DNA of 64,000 nucleotides, from NCBI GenBank assembly GCA_913055795.1, contig CAJXLA010000003.1, forward strand, positions 1 through 64,000, read 5' to 3'. A model generated the notes under the pieces. The model saw only the letters and a program-made list of their open reading frames with translations, had not been told where the DNA came from and made no database searches. Made by a program: the position numbers and the translations under genes. This document shows positions 11,349 through 24,001 of the stretch, in pieces. This DNA comes from an uncultured Alcanivorax sp. Lineage in GTDB: Bacteria; Pseudomonadota; Gammaproteobacteria; Pseudomonadales; Alcanivoracaceae. How positions within the stretch are numbered: position 1 is the first letter of the stretch; each line of letters opens with the position of its first letter.

Positions 11349-11415
11349 GTCTTCAATAGGAAAGTGCCGGGATGCCGGGTTACACTCGGGGCAGATATGA
11401 CCACAGGCGGTGCTT

Positions 11416-12129
11416 ATGAGCAGTCTGTCCACATTGCGGTTTTTCACCACGCCGGCTCATCCCTGCAGTTACCTGGAGGACCGCCAGGCGACCACGCTCT
11501 TCGTTGATCCGCGTGCTCGCATTACCCCCGAGCTCTACAGTGAACTGTCGCGGCACGGCTTCCGGCGTAGCGGCGAATTTATCTACCGTCCGCACTGCCA
11601 GGGCTGCGATGCCTGTATTCCCGCCCGCATCGCTGTCGACGAATTCCAGCCCCGGCGTCGGCACAAGCGCACCATCCGCGCCAACAATGATCTGAGTGTG
11701 GAACAGGAACCCGCCGCCTTTTCCCTGGAGCATTACCGTCTCTATGCCCGATACATTGAGACGCGGCACGCCGACGGGGACATGTATCCGCCCTCCGAAG
11801 AGCAATTCTGCAGCTTCCTCATGAGCGACTGGAGCGACACGCGCTTCTATTCGTTCCGCCTGGACGGTCGCCTGGTGGCCGTCGCGGTGGCGGACCGCTT
11901 GCGCGACGGCCTGTCCGCGGTTTATACCTATTTCGATCCGGATCTGGATCAACGCAGCCTGGGCAATCGCGCCATTCTGTGGCAGATCGATGAATGCCGG
12001 CGACTGGGGCTGCCCTATCTGTATCTCGGCTACTGGGTCCCGCCCTGCCAGAAGATGGCGTACAAGCGCGATTTCCAGCCCTTCGAGATCCTCATCGACG
12101 GCGTCTGGCAGCGCTACCAGCCCGAATAG
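11416..12129 (+). CDS. bpt: Aspartate/glutamate leucyltransferase Bpt
   Basis: Bpt (often annotated Ate) transfers leucine from Leu-tRNA to proteins with N-terminal Asp or Glu, marking them for ClpS-ClpAP. The 237-residue protein has the N-terminal cysteine cluster YRPHCQGCDACIPARI, the block HADGDMYPPSEEQF, and the acyltransferase core ending in LYLGYWVPPCQKMAYK. The start at 11416 (MSSLSTLRFF) is the family start. It follows aat after 67 bases and precedes infA, as in pseudomonads. Confidence 0.93.
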   Translation: MSSLSTLRFFTTPAHPCSYLEDRQATTLFVDPRARITPELYSELSRHGFRRSGEFIYRPHCQGCDACIPARIAVDEFQPRRRHKRTIRANNDLSVEQEPAAFSLEHYRLYARYIETRHADGDMYPPSEEQFCSFLMSDWSDTRFYSFRLDGRLVAVAVADRLRDGLSAVYTYFDPDLDQRSLGNRAILWQIDECRRLGLPYLYLGYWVPPCQKMAYKRDFQPFEILIDGVWQRYQPE

Positions 12130-12249
12130 CGGCACGCGAGCGTTGCAAGTCCCTCTTGCTCGACAGAACGGCGCACGGTTTTGCGCAGCCCGGCCTTTTC
12201 CGGCACAATTGCGCCTCCTTGAGTGGAGCTACCCAGGATAAGCAACCGC

Positions 12250-12468
12250 ATGGCGAAAGAAGAGCAGATCGAACTCGAAGGCGTGGTGGAGGAAACACTG
12301 CCCAACACCATGTTCCGGGTCAAACTGGACAACGGACACACCATCATTGCCCATATCTCCGGCAAGATGCGCAAACACTATATCCGTATTCTTACCGGCG
12401 ACCGTGTCCGCGTGGAAATGTCACCCTATGACCTGAGCAAGGGTCGCATCACCTTCCGCATGAAATAA
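12250..12468 (+). CDS. infA: Translation initiation factor IF-1
   Basis: IF-1 binds the ribosomal A site during initiation. The 72-residue S1/OB-fold protein begins [15 protein letters not shown] and ends [10 protein letters not shown], the standard length and ends, with the RNA-binding strand [14 protein letters not shown]. The ORF-track start 27 bases upstream is not used by the family. The gene converges on clpA. Confidence 0.98.
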   Translation: MAKEEQIELEGVVEETLPNTMFRVKLDNGHTIIAHISGKMRKHYIRILTGDRVRVEMSPYDLSKGRITFRMK

Positions 12469-12525
12469 CGGCGAACGCCGGGTTTCCGGGGATCCTCTCC
12501 CCTCGTCCTTTCCCATCCCCGCATG

Positions 12526-12562
12526 AAAAAGGCCCCGCTCCCCTGGCGGGGAACGGGGCCCT
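12526..12562 (-). terminator. Intrinsic terminator after clpA
   Basis: On the minus strand the stem AGGGCCCCG...CGGGGCCTTTTTC follows the clpA stop by about 25 bases and ends in a run of five T. The opposite strand lacks a T run, so it mainly serves clpA. Confidence 0.8.
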
Positions 12563-12586
12563 GGCTGCATCCGGCAGCCGCCGCGG

Positions 12587-14857
12587 TCAGACCGGCTCGG
12601 CCTGCTCTTCCTCAATGGACAGATCCAGGTTGTCGTTGCGCACGCGCACGTGAACGGTGCCGCCATTTTCGGAGAGTTCACCGAAGAGCAACTTGTCCGC
12701 CAGCGGCTTCTTGACCTGCTCCTCGATCAGCCGCGCCATGGGCCTTGCCCCCATGGCCGGATCATAGCCGTGCTCAGCCAGCCAGTCCCGTGCCTCCTGA
12801 TCCACGTCCAGCACCACGGCACGTTCATCCAGCTGTGCCTGGAGTTCGGTGAGGAACTTGTCCACCACGCCCAGGATGACTTCGCGATCCAGGGCATGGA
12901 ACTGGATGATGGCATCCAGCCGGTTGCGGAACTCCGGTGTAAAGGTTTTCTTGACCATCTCGCCGGCATCGCTGCTGTGGTCCTGGGTGCGGAAACCGAT
13001 GGACGGCCGGTTCAGCGCTTCGGCGCCCGCGTTCGTCGTCATGATCAGGATGACGTTGCGGAAGTCCGCCTTGCGGCCGTTGTTGTCCGTCAGGGTGGCA
13101 TTGTCCATGACCTGAAGCAGGATATTGAACACCTCCGGATGCGCCTTCTCGATCTCGTCGAGCAGGAGCACGCAGTGCGGCGTCTTGGTGACCGCCTCGG
13201 TCAGCAAACCGCCCTGGTCATAACCGACATAGCCCGGGGGCGCGCCGATCAGACGGCTGACCGTGTGGCGCTCCATGTACTCGGACATGTCGAAGCGCAC
13301 CAGCTCCACGCCCATGGCCCGCGCCAGCTGACGCGAGACCTCGGTCTTGCCCACGCCCGTGGGCCCGGAGAACATGAAACTGCCCACCGTCTTGTTCTCA
13401 CCGCGCAATCCGGCCCGCGAGAGTTTGATGGCGGCGGCAATGGACTCGATAGCCTCGTCCTGACCGAAGACGGTCATCTTGAGATCGCGCTCGAGGTGCT
13501 GGAGCACTTCCTTGTCCGACGAAGACACGGTCTTGGGCGGAATCCGCGCGATCCGCGCCACCATGTCTTCCACTTCGTGCACATCCACCACCTGCTTGCG
13601 GTCTTCTTCCGGGCGCAGGCGCTGCCAGGCGCCGACTTCATCGATCACGTCAATGGCCTTGTCCGGCAGATAACGGTCATTGATATAACGTGCCGACAGC
13701 TCGGCGGCTGTCTGCAACGCCTCGTCGGTGTATTCCAGATGATGGTGCTTCTCGAAACGGCTCTTCAGGCCCTTCAGGATGCCCACGGTTTCGTCCACGC
13801 TGGGCTCGATCACGTCGATCTTCTGGAAGCGCCGGGACAGGGCCCGATCCTTTTCGAAGATGCCGCGATACTCCTCGAACGTGGTCGAGCCCATGCACTT
13901 GATCTCGCCCGAGGCGAGCATGGGCTTGAGCAGGTTGGACGCATCCATAACGCCACCCGAGGCCGCGCCGGCACCAATCACGGTATGAATCTCGTCGATG
14001 AACAAAATGCCGTTGTCCTGCTCTTTGAGCTCGTGAAGCAGCGCCTTGAAGCGTTTTTCGAAATCACCGCGGTACTTGGTCCCGGCGAGTAGCGCGCCCA
14101 TGTCCAGCGAATAGACCACCGCATCCGCCAGGGGCTCGGGCACGCGCGCGTCCTCGATCATCCAGGCCAGGCCCTCGGCAATGGCCGTCTTGCCCACGCC
14201 CGCCTCGCCCACCAGCAAAGGATTGTTCTTGCGGCGGCGACACAGGATCTGGGCAGCACGATCGATTTCGTGCTCGCGCCCCACGAGCGGGTCGATACGA
14301 TCCTCGCGGGCCATGGTGTTCAGATTGATGGCATAGTTTTCCAGCGCCGTGGGCGCGGCATCTTCGTCCTGTTCCCCGGAAAGATGTTCCGCGGCCTGTT
14401 CACCCTCCTCGTCACTGTCATGCGCGCTCGAAATCCCGTGCGAGAGGAAGTTCACCACATCCACGCGGCTGATATTCTGCGCGCCCAGGAAATACACGGC
14501 CTGGCTTTCCTGCTCGCTGAAGATCGCCACGAGCACATTGGCGCCGGTCACCTCGCGTTTGCCCGACGACTGCACATGAAAGACGGCGCGCTGCAATACG
14601 CGCTGAAAACCCAAGGTGGGCTGGGTGTCACGCTCACTGTCGTCGGACGAAATCAGCGGTGTGTTCTCGTCAATGAAGCGTTCCAGCGACTCGCGCATCT
14701 CCACAAGGTCCGCCCCACAGGCGTTAAGCACTTCGGCGGCGGCGGCATTGTCCAGAAGCGCCAGCAGCAGGTGCTCGACGGTCATGAACTCATGACGGTG
14801 GGCCCGGGCGTGTCGAAACGCCTCGTTCAGGCTGTGTTCCAGTTCTCTGCTGAGCAT
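12587..14857 (-). CDS. clpA: ATP-dependent Clp protease ATP-binding subunit ClpA
   Basis: ClpA is the hexameric unfoldase that feeds substrates to ClpP. The 756 residues contain the two-repeat Clp-N domain (1-145, binding ClpS), a first AAA+ module with Walker A GEAGVGKT (217-224) and Walker B ILFIDEIH, and a second with GPTGVGKT and [18 protein letters not shown] is the IGF loop that docks ClpP. Length and order are those of ClpA rather than ClpB, as the long middle coiled coil is missing. It lies 50 bases downstream of clpS in one operon and ends at an intrinsic terminator. clpP is not in the window. Confidence 0.97.
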   Translation of the reverse strand: MLSRELEHSLNEAFRHARAHRHEFMTVEHLLLALLDNAAAAEVLNACGADLVEMRESLERFIDENTPLISSDDSERDTQPTLGFQRVLQRAVFHVQSSGKREVTGANVLVAIFSEQESQAVYFLGAQNISRVDVVNFLSHGISSAHDSDEEGEQAAEHLSGEQDEDAAPTALENYAINLNTMAREDRIDPLVGREHEIDRAAQILCRRRKNNPLLVGEAGVGKTAIAEGLAWMIEDARVPEPLADAVVYSLDMGALLAGTKYRGDFEKRFKALLHELKEQDNGILFIDEIHTVIGAGAASGGVMDASNLLKPMLASGEIKCMGSTTFEEYRGIFEKDRALSRRFQKIDVIEPSVDETVGILKGLKSRFEKHHHLEYTDEALQTAAELSARYINDRYLPDKAIDVIDEVGAWQRLRPEEDRKQVVDVHEVEDMVARIARIPPKTVSSSDKEVLQHLERDLKMTVFGQDEAIESIAAAIKLSRAGLRGENKTVGSFMFSGPTGVGKTEVSRQLARAMGVELVRFDMSEYMERHTVSRLIGAPPGYVGYDQGGLLTEAVTKTPHCVLLLDEIEKAHPEVFNILLQVMDNATLTDNNGRKADFRNVILIMTTNAGAEALNRPSIGFRTQDHSSDAGEMVKKTFTPEFRNRLDAIIQFHALDREVILGVVDKFLTELQAQLDERAVVLDVDQEARDWLAEHGYDPAMGARPMARLIEEQVKKPLADKLLFGELSENGGTVHVRVRNDNLDLSIEEEQAEPV

Positions 14858-14907
14858 CTTGTCACCTCTTGCGGCGCTCTACTACGTAAGGGTTCGACCC
14901 GGCATTT

Positions 14908-15267
14908 TCAAGCCTGTTCGACCTGACACAGCAACGGATGCTGATTTTCCCGCGCATAATCCACCACCTGATCCGCCTTGGTCTCCGCCACATCCCGGGT
15001 GAAAACCCCGCATGTGGCCCGCCCTTCCGTGTGCACCGTCAACATCACCTGGGTGGCCTTTTCACGATTCATGCCGAAAAAGCGCTCCAGCACTTCGACG
15101 ACAAACTCCATGGGGGTGTAGTCATCGTTGAGCATGACCACCTTGTACATGGGTGGTTCCTGGGTCCGGGGCCGGGCCTCCTCCACAGCCAGATCATCAT
15201 CGTGATCCGGGCGTTCCGGCTCCTCGGGAGGTTCCTGATTGCCCATAACCGGTTTCCAGGCGCGCAT
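14908..15267 (-). CDS. clpS: ClpAP adaptor ClpS
   Basis: ClpS recognises N-terminal Leu, Phe, Trp or Tyr and hands the protein to ClpA. The core (about 45-119) has [20 protein letters not shown], whose Asn-Asp pair binds the substrate amino group, and [19 protein letters not shown], ending in the conserved [11 protein letters not shown] use the ATG at 15267 ([10 protein letters not shown]), which has CGGAG five bases upstream. An ATG at 15246 ([10 protein letters not shown]) would fit the family length slightly better, so the start is uncertain. The acidic N-terminal extension is the segment that enters the ClpA pore. Confidence 0.93.
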   Translation of the reverse strand: MRAWKPVMGNQEPPEEPERPDHDDDLAVEEARPRTQEPPMYKVVMLNDDYTPMEFVVEVLERFFGMNREKATQVMLTVHTEGRATCGVFTRDVAETKADQVVDYARENQHPLLCQVEQA

Positions 15268-15418
15268 CAGACTCCGTTTGCGGTACATCTCTACTTCCAA
15301 GGTTTTATACCTCTGCCGACCATGGAGCAACCCCGTTATTCCGGTCCCTGCCACCATTACGACGACCGGTGGACACGTCCGTCAAACGGGGGTTGACACC
15401 CTGTCGTGCTTGGTGAAT

Positions 15419-15427
15419 TGTTATACA
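15419..15427 (+). promoter_or_regulatory. Possible extended -10 promoter of cspD
   Basis: TGTTATACA matches an extended -10 element about 100 bases before the cspD start. The nearest TTGACA is 23 bp away, too far for a normal -35. A long 5' leader would be usual for a cold-shock-type gene. Confidence 0.3.
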
Positions 15428-15526
15428 GACCAACCCGTGAAGACGGCGTCGGTGGCGTCTTCCGCCATCGATCCCCGCGGGCTCGATAATAATAACGAAA
15501 GCCATCGGAAAGGCGGGGGTATCACC

Positions 15527-15796
15527 ATGGCTACCGGCAAGGTGAAATGGTTCAACAACGCCAAGGGGTACGGGTTCATTCGCCCCGATGAGGGGGGCGA
15601 GGATCTCTTCGTGCACTATTCCTATATTCGGATGGACGGCTTCAAGAGTCTCAAAGCCGGCCAGCCCGTCGAGTTCGAGGTTCAGGAAGCGGCCAAGGGC
15701 TACCATGCCGTGAACCTGCTGCCGCTCGAACAGCCGGCCGGGCACCGTGGCGCCGACCATGCCGACCCGGGTGCCGGACAACGACGCGCGGAATAA
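15527..15796 (+). CDS. cspD: Cold-shock domain protein, CspD-like
   Basis: This small nucleic-acid-binding OB-fold protein begins MATGKVKWFNNAKGYGFI, with RNP1 (KGYGFI) and RNP2 (LFVHYS) intact. In E. coli CspD is induced in stationary phase and blocks replication by binding single-stranded DNA. The CspD call rests on the position opposite clpS-clpA, which is conserved, and on the divergent C-terminal tail; at 89 residues it is longer than E. coli CspD (74), with an extra Gly/Ala/Asp-rich tail after residue 70. Start ATG 15527 follows a G-rich stretch (GGCGGGGG). Confidence 0.9.
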   Translation: MATGKVKWFNNAKGYGFIRPDEGGEDLFVHYSYIRMDGFKSLKAGQPVEFEVQEAAKGYHAVNLLPLEQPAGHRGADHADPGAGQRRAE

Positions 15797-15860
15797 GCGC
15801 CGCCGCTGCCGCCATCGGAAATGACCGTGGCCGAACCAGGCCTCTCAGGCTCAAGCATGG

Positions 15861-17123
15861 CTACAGGGCCATATGTTCGATCACGGCGTCACCGAACTCG
15901 GAGCACTTGAGCAGGGTGGCATCGGGCATCAGGCGCTCGAAGTCATAGGTCACCGTCTTGGCCGCGATAGCACCGGCCATGCCCTGAATAACCAGGTCGG
16001 CCGCATCGAACCACTCCAGATGCCGCAGCATCATTTCCGCCGACAGGATCAGTGAACCCGGATTCACCTTGTCCTGGCCGGCGTATTTGGGCGCCGTGCC
16101 GTGCGTGGCCTCGAACATGGCCACGGCCCCGCCGATGTTCGCGCCGGGCGCGATCCCGATACCGCCGACTTCCGCCGCCAGGGCATCGGAGATGTAGTCC
16201 CCGTTGAGATTGAGCGTGGCCACAACACTGAAATCGGATGGACGCATCAGGATCTGCTGCAGGAAAGCGTCCGCAATCGCGTCCTTGATCACGATATCGC
16301 GGCCCGTGCGCGGGTTCTTCATGACATGCCAGGGTCCACCGTCCAGCGGTTCCGCCCCATAACGCTCGGCGGCCAGCTCATAGCCCCACTGGGCAAAGGC
16401 CCCTTCCGTGTACTTCATGATGTTGCCCTTGTGCACCAGCGTCACCGAGTCCCGATCGTTGTCGATGGCGTACTGGATGGCCTTGCGCACCAGGCGCTGA
16501 GTCCCCTCGCGGGACACCGGCTTGATACCGATGCCGCAGCCTTCCGGGAAACGGATCTGGGTCACGCCCATTTCCTCACGCAGGAAGCGGATCAGCTTGG
16601 TGGCCTCGGGGCTGTCGGCGGGCCACTCGATGCCGGCATAGATGTCCTCGGAGTTCTCGCGGAAGATCACCATGTCGGTGAGCTCCGGATGCCGTACCGG
16701 GCTCGGGACCCCTTCGAACCAGCGTACCGGCCGCATGCAGGTATAGAGATCCAGTTCCTGGCGCAGGCCCACATTGAGCGAGCGGTAGCCGCCGCTCACC
16801 GGCGTGGTCAGCGGGCCCTTGATGCCCACCAGGAATTCGCGCATGGCTTCCAGGGTTTCTTCGGGCAGCCAGTTGTCCGGACCGTACACCTTGGTGGCTT
16901 TCTCCCCGCAGAAGATCTCCATCCAGGTAATGCTGCGCTTGGTGCCATAGGCCTTCTCGACGGCCGCGTTCACCACCTTCTGCATGGTGGGCGTAATATC
17001 TTCGCCCACGCCGTCACCCTCGATATAGGGGATAATGGGATGGTTGGGCACATTCAGGGACAGATCACCATTGATCGTGATCTTGTCGCCATCCACCGGA
17101 ACGGTGATCTTCTCGTATCCCAT
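15861..17123 (-). CDS. icd: Isocitrate dehydrogenase, NADP-dependent
   Basis: This TCA-cycle enzyme oxidises isocitrate to 2-oxoglutarate. The 420-residue protein matches E. coli Icd along its length: [12 protein letters not shown], the substrate loop [16 protein letters not shown] containing the phosphorylatable Ser, [29 protein letters not shown], and [17 protein letters not shown], whose Lys-Tyr pair specifies NADP. The conserved phosphorylation site together with glcB at 25 kb fits flux control at the glyoxylate branch point, although aceA and aceK are not in this window. A GGAGGGAG sequence precedes the ATG. Confidence 0.97.
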   Translation of the reverse strand: MGYEKITVPVDGDKITINGDLSLNVPNHPIIPYIEGDGVGEDITPTMQKVVNAAVEKAYGTKRSITWMEIFCGEKATKVYGPDNWLPEETLEAMREFLVGIKGPLTTPVSGGYRSLNVGLRQELDLYTCMRPVRWFEGVPSPVRHPELTDMVIFRENSEDIYAGIEWPADSPEATKLIRFLREEMGVTQIRFPEGCGIGIKPVSREGTQRLVRKAIQYAIDNDRDSVTLVHKGNIMKYTEGAFAQWGYELAAERYGAEPLDGGPWHVMKNPRTGRDIVIKDAIADAFLQQILMRPSDFSVVATLNLNGDYISDALAAEVGGIGIAPGANIGGAVAMFEATHGTAPKYAGQDKVNPGSLILSAEMMLRHLEWFDAADLVIQGMAGAIAAKTVTYDFERLMPDATLLKCSEFGDAVIEHMAL

Positions 17124-17452
17124 CTATTCAACTCCCTCCGGAACAACAATAATTCTCTACAACGCGATGCATGCATCACGCCACGGACGCCCCCGATTTG
17201 AACCCGGCGGCGTTGCCGGGCAAAAAATACGCGTCATCTGAGGTGCGCGAGCAGGCCGCGGGGCCGCCCCGCGCGCAATTCGCGGGCGAGTATATCATCG
17301 CCGACGCGCGCATGCCTGACTCGAGAAACCGGATGCCATGGTTTTTTCGTCCATCTCCGGGGTGCTGTTCCCACAGCCTCCGCCGGGTTACCATCCGCAT
17401 CCCGTTATTGCAAGCTCGCCGGCTTGAGGCAGCGTTCCGAGGTGTTCCGTTC
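17124..17452. other. Divergent intergenic region icd / nudJ
   Basis: The 329-base gap carries promoters for both directions. It holds a perfect 12-base palindrome GATGCATGCATC (17166-17177) about 45 bases upstream of icd, and a stem CCCGGC...GCCGGG (17203-17220). The region near 17137-17160 is locally AT-rich and probably contains the icd -10, but I cannot assign it. No additional gene is visible; frames here extend nudJ only artificially. Confidence 0.4.
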
Positions 17453-17920
17453 ATGAACAGTTTCGAGCCCCGCATTACCGTGGCCACGGTCGTGGAACAG
17501 GACGAGCGTTTGCTGTTTGTCCGCGAGCAGCAGCATGGCTCCGTCGTCATCAATCAGCCAGCCGGCCATGTGGAACACGGCGAGGCACTCACTCAGGCCG
17601 CCTTCCGTGAGACGCTGGAGGAAACCGCCTGGCGCGTGGAGATTACCGGTTGGCTGGGGGTCTATATCTTCCAGCCCGCGCCCGGTGCCGGGGTCTATCA
17701 CCGCTACTGCTTTATCGGCGAACCGGTTAGCCGGGATGAGCAACAGCGTCTCGATGACGGCATCATTGAAACCCTGTGGCTGAATCCCGAGGAACTGGAA
17801 GCGGCCGCCGCCGAACACCGCAGTCCCCTGGTGGCGCAATGCGCTCGGGATTACCGCGCGGGCCGGCGGCTGCCCCTGGACGCCATTTACCAGCATCCCT
17901 GGCCCCTGCAGCAACGATGA
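17453..17920 (+). CDS. nudJ: Nudix phosphatase NudJ
   Basis: NudJ hydrolyses hydroxymethylpyrimidine pyrophosphate and some nucleoside di- and triphosphates. The Nudix box runs [20 protein letters not shown] and matches the GX5EX7REUXEE pattern, although the following Gly is Ala. The NudJ hallmarks NQPAGH before the box and [20 protein letters not shown] near the end are present. Start ATG 17453 ([14 protein letters not shown]) gives 155 residues as expected; the ORF-track start adds 94 residues of intergenic sequence. Its stop overlaps the mnmA start (ATGA), the nudJ-mnmA-hflD-purB order known from enterics and pseudomonads. Confidence 0.93.
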   Translation: MNSFEPRITVATVVEQDERLLFVREQQHGSVVINQPAGHVEHGEALTQAAFRETLEETAWRVEITGWLGVYIFQPAPGAGVYHRYCFIGEPVSRDEQQRLDDGIIETLWLNPEELEAAAAEHRSPLVAQCARDYRAGRRLPLDAIYQHPWPLQQR

Positions 17921-19029
17921 CCACGACCCCCTTCGACAAGGCGCCTCAAGACACCCGGGTAATCGTGGGACTATCCGGTGGCGTGGATTCGTCGGTGGCC
18001 GCCTGGCGGCTGCTGGAAGCCGGCTTCCGGGTCGAGGGCCTGTTCATGAAGAACTGGAACGAGGCGGACGGCGAACAATACTGCACCGCGCGCGAGGATC
18101 TCATGGACGCCACCCAGGTGGCGGGCGCCCTGGGCATCGAACTGCATACCATCAACTTTGCCGAGGAATACTGGGACCGGGTGTTCGAGCACTTCCTGGC
18201 CGAATACCGGGCCGGACGCACCCCCAACCCGGACATCCTCTGCAACAAGGAAATCAAGTTCGCCGCCTTTCTGGACCACGCGGCGAGCCTGGGCGCCGAC
18301 GCCATTGCCACGGGTCACTACGCTCGCGTGGAATACAGCGGCGAAGCCGCCCGTCTGCTGCGCGGCCTTGACCGCAACAAGGACCAGAGCTATTTCCTCC
18401 ACGCGGTAGACGGCGAACGTTTCACACGCACCCTCTTCCCGCTGGGGGATCTGGACAAGGGCGAAGTCCGCACGATCGCGCGGGAACAGGGCTTCGCCAA
18501 TCACGACAAGAAGGACTCCACGGGCATCTGCTTCATCGGCGAGCGCCGCTTCAAGGATTTTCTGGAGCACTATATCCCGGCGCAGCCCGGCCCCATCGAG
18601 GATGAAAACGGACAGGTCATGGGTGAACACGACGGACTGATGTTCCACACCCTGGGCCAGCGCCAGGGCCTGGGCATTGGCGGGCGTTCCGGCGGTGGTT
18701 CAGCGCCCTGGTATGTGGCGGCCAAGGATCTGGAACGCAATGTGCTCGTGGCCGTCCAGGGTCAGGACCATCCCCTGTTGTTCAGCACCCGTGCGAGCAC
18801 AGGGCCCATGCACTGGGTGACCGGGGCACCGGCGAAGTGGCCTCTCCGCGTCACGGCCAAGACCCGGTACCGCCAGCCGGATCAGCTCTGTTCCGTGGAA
18901 CCCGGCGAGCACGGCGGCGTCCGGGTAACCTTTGATGACCCCCAGCGGGCCGTGACACCGGGCCAGTCGGTGGTCTTCTATGACGGCGAATACTGTCTGG
19001 GCGGCGGCGTAATCGAGGAGACCGCATGA
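17917..19029 (+). CDS. mnmA: tRNA-specific 2-thiouridylase MnmA
   Basis: MnmA installs the 2-thio group on wobble U34 of tRNA-Lys, -Glu and -Gln, receiving sulfur from the Tus relay. The 370-residue protein has the PP-loop GLSGGVDSS at 18-26, the catalytic Cys109 ([12 protein letters not shown]) and the persulfide Cys205 ([10 protein letters not shown]), plus the DQSYFL and [10 protein letters not shown] motifs. The ATG at 17917 overlaps the nudJ stop; the ORF-track start lies within nudJ. The hflD start overlaps its stop. Confidence 0.97.
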   Translation: MTTTPFDKAPQDTRVIVGLSGGVDSSVAAWRLLEAGFRVEGLFMKNWNEADGEQYCTAREDLMDATQVAGALGIELHTINFAEEYWDRVFEHFLAEYRAGRTPNPDILCNKEIKFAAFLDHAASLGADAIATGHYARVEYSGEAARLLRGLDRNKDQSYFLHAVDGERFTRTLFPLGDLDKGEVRTIAREQGFANHDKKDSTGICFIGERRFKDFLEHYIPAQPGPIEDENGQVMGEHDGLMFHTLGQRQGLGIGGRSGGGSAPWYVAAKDLERNVLVAVQGQDHPLLFSTRASTGPMHWVTGAPAKWPLRVTAKTRYRQPDQLCSVEPGEHGGVRVTFDDPQRAVTPGQSVVFYDGEYCLGGGVIEETA

Positions 19030-19670
19030 GTCACAGTCCCGATGAGCAGCAAGTCATTGCCCTGGCGGCCATTTTTCAGGCCGCCGTGCTCGCCGACCGC
19101 CTGGCCCACGGCTATCAGGCTCATCCCGGTTCCGTGGGTGTGCTCACCGAATCCGTGCTGAGCCTGGACTCCACCAGCGTGGACGAGGTCTTCCCGGACC
19201 CGACGGTGCTCGACACCGGGCTGTCCGCGCTGGAACAGGTGTTGCGCCAGGGCCAGGACAAGGACAACAACCGCCCCGTCGCCTACACGCTGGGGCTGGT
19301 TCAGCTGGCTCACCGCTTGCGCAAGAACAGCGCCCTGACCGATATCCTGCGCAACCGACTGGAAGCACTGCGTGCCCAGCGGCCGCATTTCGACGACCCT
19401 GCGGACAGCAATTTCTGCCACCGCCTGGCGGGCATTTATCAGGATACGCTGGGCACGCTGCGCTTTCGCATTCGGGTACAGGGCGAGCCAGACTATCTCA
19501 ATAACGAGGATACGGCCGCGCGGATCCGCGCGCTCTTTCTCGCGGGCATTCGTGCCGCCTTTCTCTGGCAGGGGGCCGGGGGACGTCGCTGGCACTTCCT
19601 CACCCGCCGGCCCCGATTACTACGGGCGTTGGAGCAGGTAAAGAACAATAAAATCAGAAACCTGCATTAA
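19026..19670 (+). CDS. hflD: Lysogenisation regulator-like protein HflD
   Basis: HflD is a mostly helical, membrane-associated protein named for its effect on lambda CII; its cellular role is unclear. The 214-residue sequence shows the family's opening [19 protein letters not shown] and the later IQVQG-like strand ([12 protein letters not shown]). It overlaps mnmA by four bases, and the mnmA-hflD-purB order supports the call. A 108-base gap before purB contains the purB promoter region. Confidence 0.9.
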   Translation: MSHSPDEQQVIALAAIFQAAVLADRLAHGYQAHPGSVGVLTESVLSLDSTSVDEVFPDPTVLDTGLSALEQVLRQGQDKDNNRPVAYTLGLVQLAHRLRKNSALTDILRNRLEALRAQRPHFDDPADSNFCHRLAGIYQDTLGTLRFRIRVQGEPDYLNNEDTAARIRALFLAGIRAAFLWQGAGGRRWHFLTRRPRLLRALEQVKNNKIRNLH

Positions 19671-19763
19671 ACTGTTAAAGTAGCTTCGAGGTAAGATTCT
19701 GCTCGATTCCCGTCTTCTTTATCCGGGGAAATCGTGTAAAATCCGCGCTCCGGACGCCACTGA

Positions 19764-22265
<2,502 letters not shown>

Positions 22266-22291
<26 letters not shown>

Positions 22292-22727
22292 AGCCGACAA
22301 CACGGACGTCCGGATTGAACGGGTCTTCTGGCCCGATCATGAAGCGGATCTGACCACCGTCCGTCAGACAGTTTTCGTCGAGGAACAGGGGGTGCCCGAA
22401 AACCTAGAGTGGGACGGCGAGGACGCGGAGTCCATCCACTTTCTCGCCCGCGCCGGCGACAGTACACCCATCGGCTGTGTCCGCCTGCTGCCTTCCGGGC
22501 AGATCAGCCGCCTGTCCGTGATTGAATCCTGGCGTCACCAGGGCATCGGCAAGGCGCTGCTGGATGCAGTGGAAGACGAGGCCCGGCAACGCTCCATGCC
22601 CGAGATCTACCTTCATGCGCAGACGCAGGCCACCCATTTCTATGAAGCCGCCGGATTCAGCGTCAGCGGCGGGATCTTTATCGAGGCGGACATTCCCCAC
22701 CGGCAGATGTTCAAGGATCTGCGATGA
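22266..22727 (+). CDS. GNAT-family N-acetyltransferase, YjcF/ElaA-like
   Basis: This is a 153-residue GNAT acetyltransferase. FVEEQGVPENLEWD and the acetyl-CoA-binding turn RHQGIGKALL (R-x-x-G-x-G) are clear, followed by HAQTQATHFYEAAGF. The FVEEQGVP block links it to the YjcF/ElaA subgroup, for which substrates are largely unknown. I start it at ATG 22266, overlapping roxA by 26 bases; no later Met fits. Its stop overlaps the next gene (ATGA), and this GNAT plus PLD-like pair downstream of purB recurs in pseudomonads. Confidence 0.85.
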
Positions 22728-23227
22728 ACGGCGACGACCCGGAAAGTCCGCAAGGTGAAAGACGACTCGCGAATCCGGAAGACCTGGCCGCGGCCGTGGA
22801 TCAGGTGCTGGAACAAGCCCGGCGCACTGTGCGCATCCTGGCACCACAACTCGATATCACCCTGCTGAACCGCTCGGTCCCCCTGGAGGCGCTGGCCCGC
22901 CTGAGCCGCAGCCGGTACGCCCGTATCCGCGTGCTGCTGGAAGAATCCGGCCCAGCCCTGCGTTCCGGCCATGGCCTGATTGATCTGGTCCAGCGTTTTC
23001 CCAGTTCCATGGAAATGCGCCTGCTGGGCCCGGAAGACCGGGGACGCCGCGACGCCTGGATCATCGCCGACGAAAGCGCGCTGGTGTATCGCCCGGACCA
23101 CCACCGGCTGGCCGACGGCCACCTGGATCTCCAGGACGTGCGGCTGGCTCCGAAACTGGCCCGCGACTTCGATGAGTGGTGGGAGCGCGCGGAACCGGAT
23201 CCGGATTTGCGTCGCCTCTATATTTGA
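22724..23227 (+). CDS. Conserved protein with degenerate phospholipase D-like fold
   Basis: The 167-residue protein resembles small domains related to phospholipase D (VDQVLEQARRTVRILAPQLD, then a Rossmann-like stretch RYARIRVLLEES). It lacks an HKD motif, so phospholipase activity is unlikely. There is no signal peptide or membrane helix. It is translationally coupled to the acetyltransferase gene (ATGA), which suggests the two act together, possibly as acetyltransferase and binding partner; that is inference. I know of no assigned function. Confidence 0.7.
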   Translation: MNGDDPESPQGERRLANPEDLAAAVDQVLEQARRTVRILAPQLDITLLNRSVPLEALARLSRSRYARIRVLLEESGPALRSGHGLIDLVQRFPSSMEMRLLGPEDRGRRDAWIIADESALVYRPDHHRLADGHLDLQDVRLAPKLARDFDEWWERAEPDPDLRRLYI

Positions 23228-23234
23228 GCCCTGT

Positions 23235-23903
23235 TCACACGCGCGAAAACTGGTTCATGATCCGCTGCTTGGCACGTTCATAGCGACGCGTGGAAATGCT
23301 GCCGCTGTCATGCAACCGCCGGTGCTCGGCCATGATCGCCGGCAGCCGGTCCCGCCCCTGCGGCAAGAGCCAGTGCGCGCCCTCGATGCGCTCGCTCAAC
23401 AGGTCCGCGAACGGCCGGGTATCCGCGCCGGGTTCCAGCACAAACACCGGGACACGACCCACATGGGTATAAAACACCCATTGATACCGCGAGCGGCGCA
23501 ACGCCTGAAACGCCGTCAGACCCCCCACGGCCAGCATTCCCGAACCAAGCAGCAGCAAGCCGAAGGCCATGGCACCCATGCCCGCGCACAGCACCGTTAC
23601 CGTGACGGCAATCCAGCGCCAGGCGATTACACGGTGGGGCACCGGACCGGCTTCCAGAAAGGCCAGATTGAATACCGCCCGCCGTTGCTGCCCCTTGCGC
23701 CCTTCCCGCACTTCCGGGAAATGGCCGTTGAACAGGGCAAAACTGCGGCTATAGCGCTTGAGACGGCTCTGCTGCGCAAAGCTGGATTCCAGGCGCCAGC
23801 GCTCCAGCGGTGGCAGTTGAACGAGCTCCTCGGGCATGCGCCTCGTGCCCGGCGCTTGGTCCATGACAATTTCGGTATCCGGTTTCGCCACAGCCATGGC
23901 CAA
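23235..23903 (-). CDS. Membrane protein of unknown function
   Basis: I do not recognise this 222-residue protein. It has a basic, soluble N-terminal region (1-90), two adjacent hydrophobic helices at about 93-133 (AWRWIAVTVTVLCAGMGAMA and the next), then a cytoplasmic C-terminal domain. The last 25 residues (LHDSGSISTRRYERAKQRIM) resemble a SHOCT-type C-terminal helix pair, often an oligomerisation tail. It converges on the purB operon, ending 7 bases from it. The start may be the second Met, two codons in. The AT-rich segment 23915-23960 probably holds its promoter. Confidence 0.6.
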   Translation of the reverse strand: MAMAVAKPDTEIVMDQAPGTRRMPEELVQLPPLERWRLESSFAQQSRLKRYSRSFALFNGHFPEVREGRKGQQRRAVFNLAFLEAGPVPHRVIAWRWIAVTVTVLCAGMGAMAFGLLLLGSGMLAVGGLTAFQALRRSRYQWVFYTHVGRVPVFVLEPGADTRPFADLLSERIEGAHWLLPQGRDRLPAIMAEHRRLHDSGSISTRRYERAKQRIMNQFSRV

Positions 23904-24001
23904 CGCTACGGTCTAATACGTTTATAGTATGCTAGGAGTCAGAGTAAGCCGTTAATATGAACCATCTAACAAAATACCGAAAACGCACGTTGGTCCCAGA
24001 G

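Noticed and set aside
15393-15427. TTGACA and TATACA as a cspD promoter
   Set aside because: The 23-bp spacing is too long; only the extended -10 was kept, at low confidence.
17190-17222. tRNA-like GATTTGAACCCGG followed by a GC stem
   Set aside because: No acceptor stem, D arm or anticodon arm can be folded around it.
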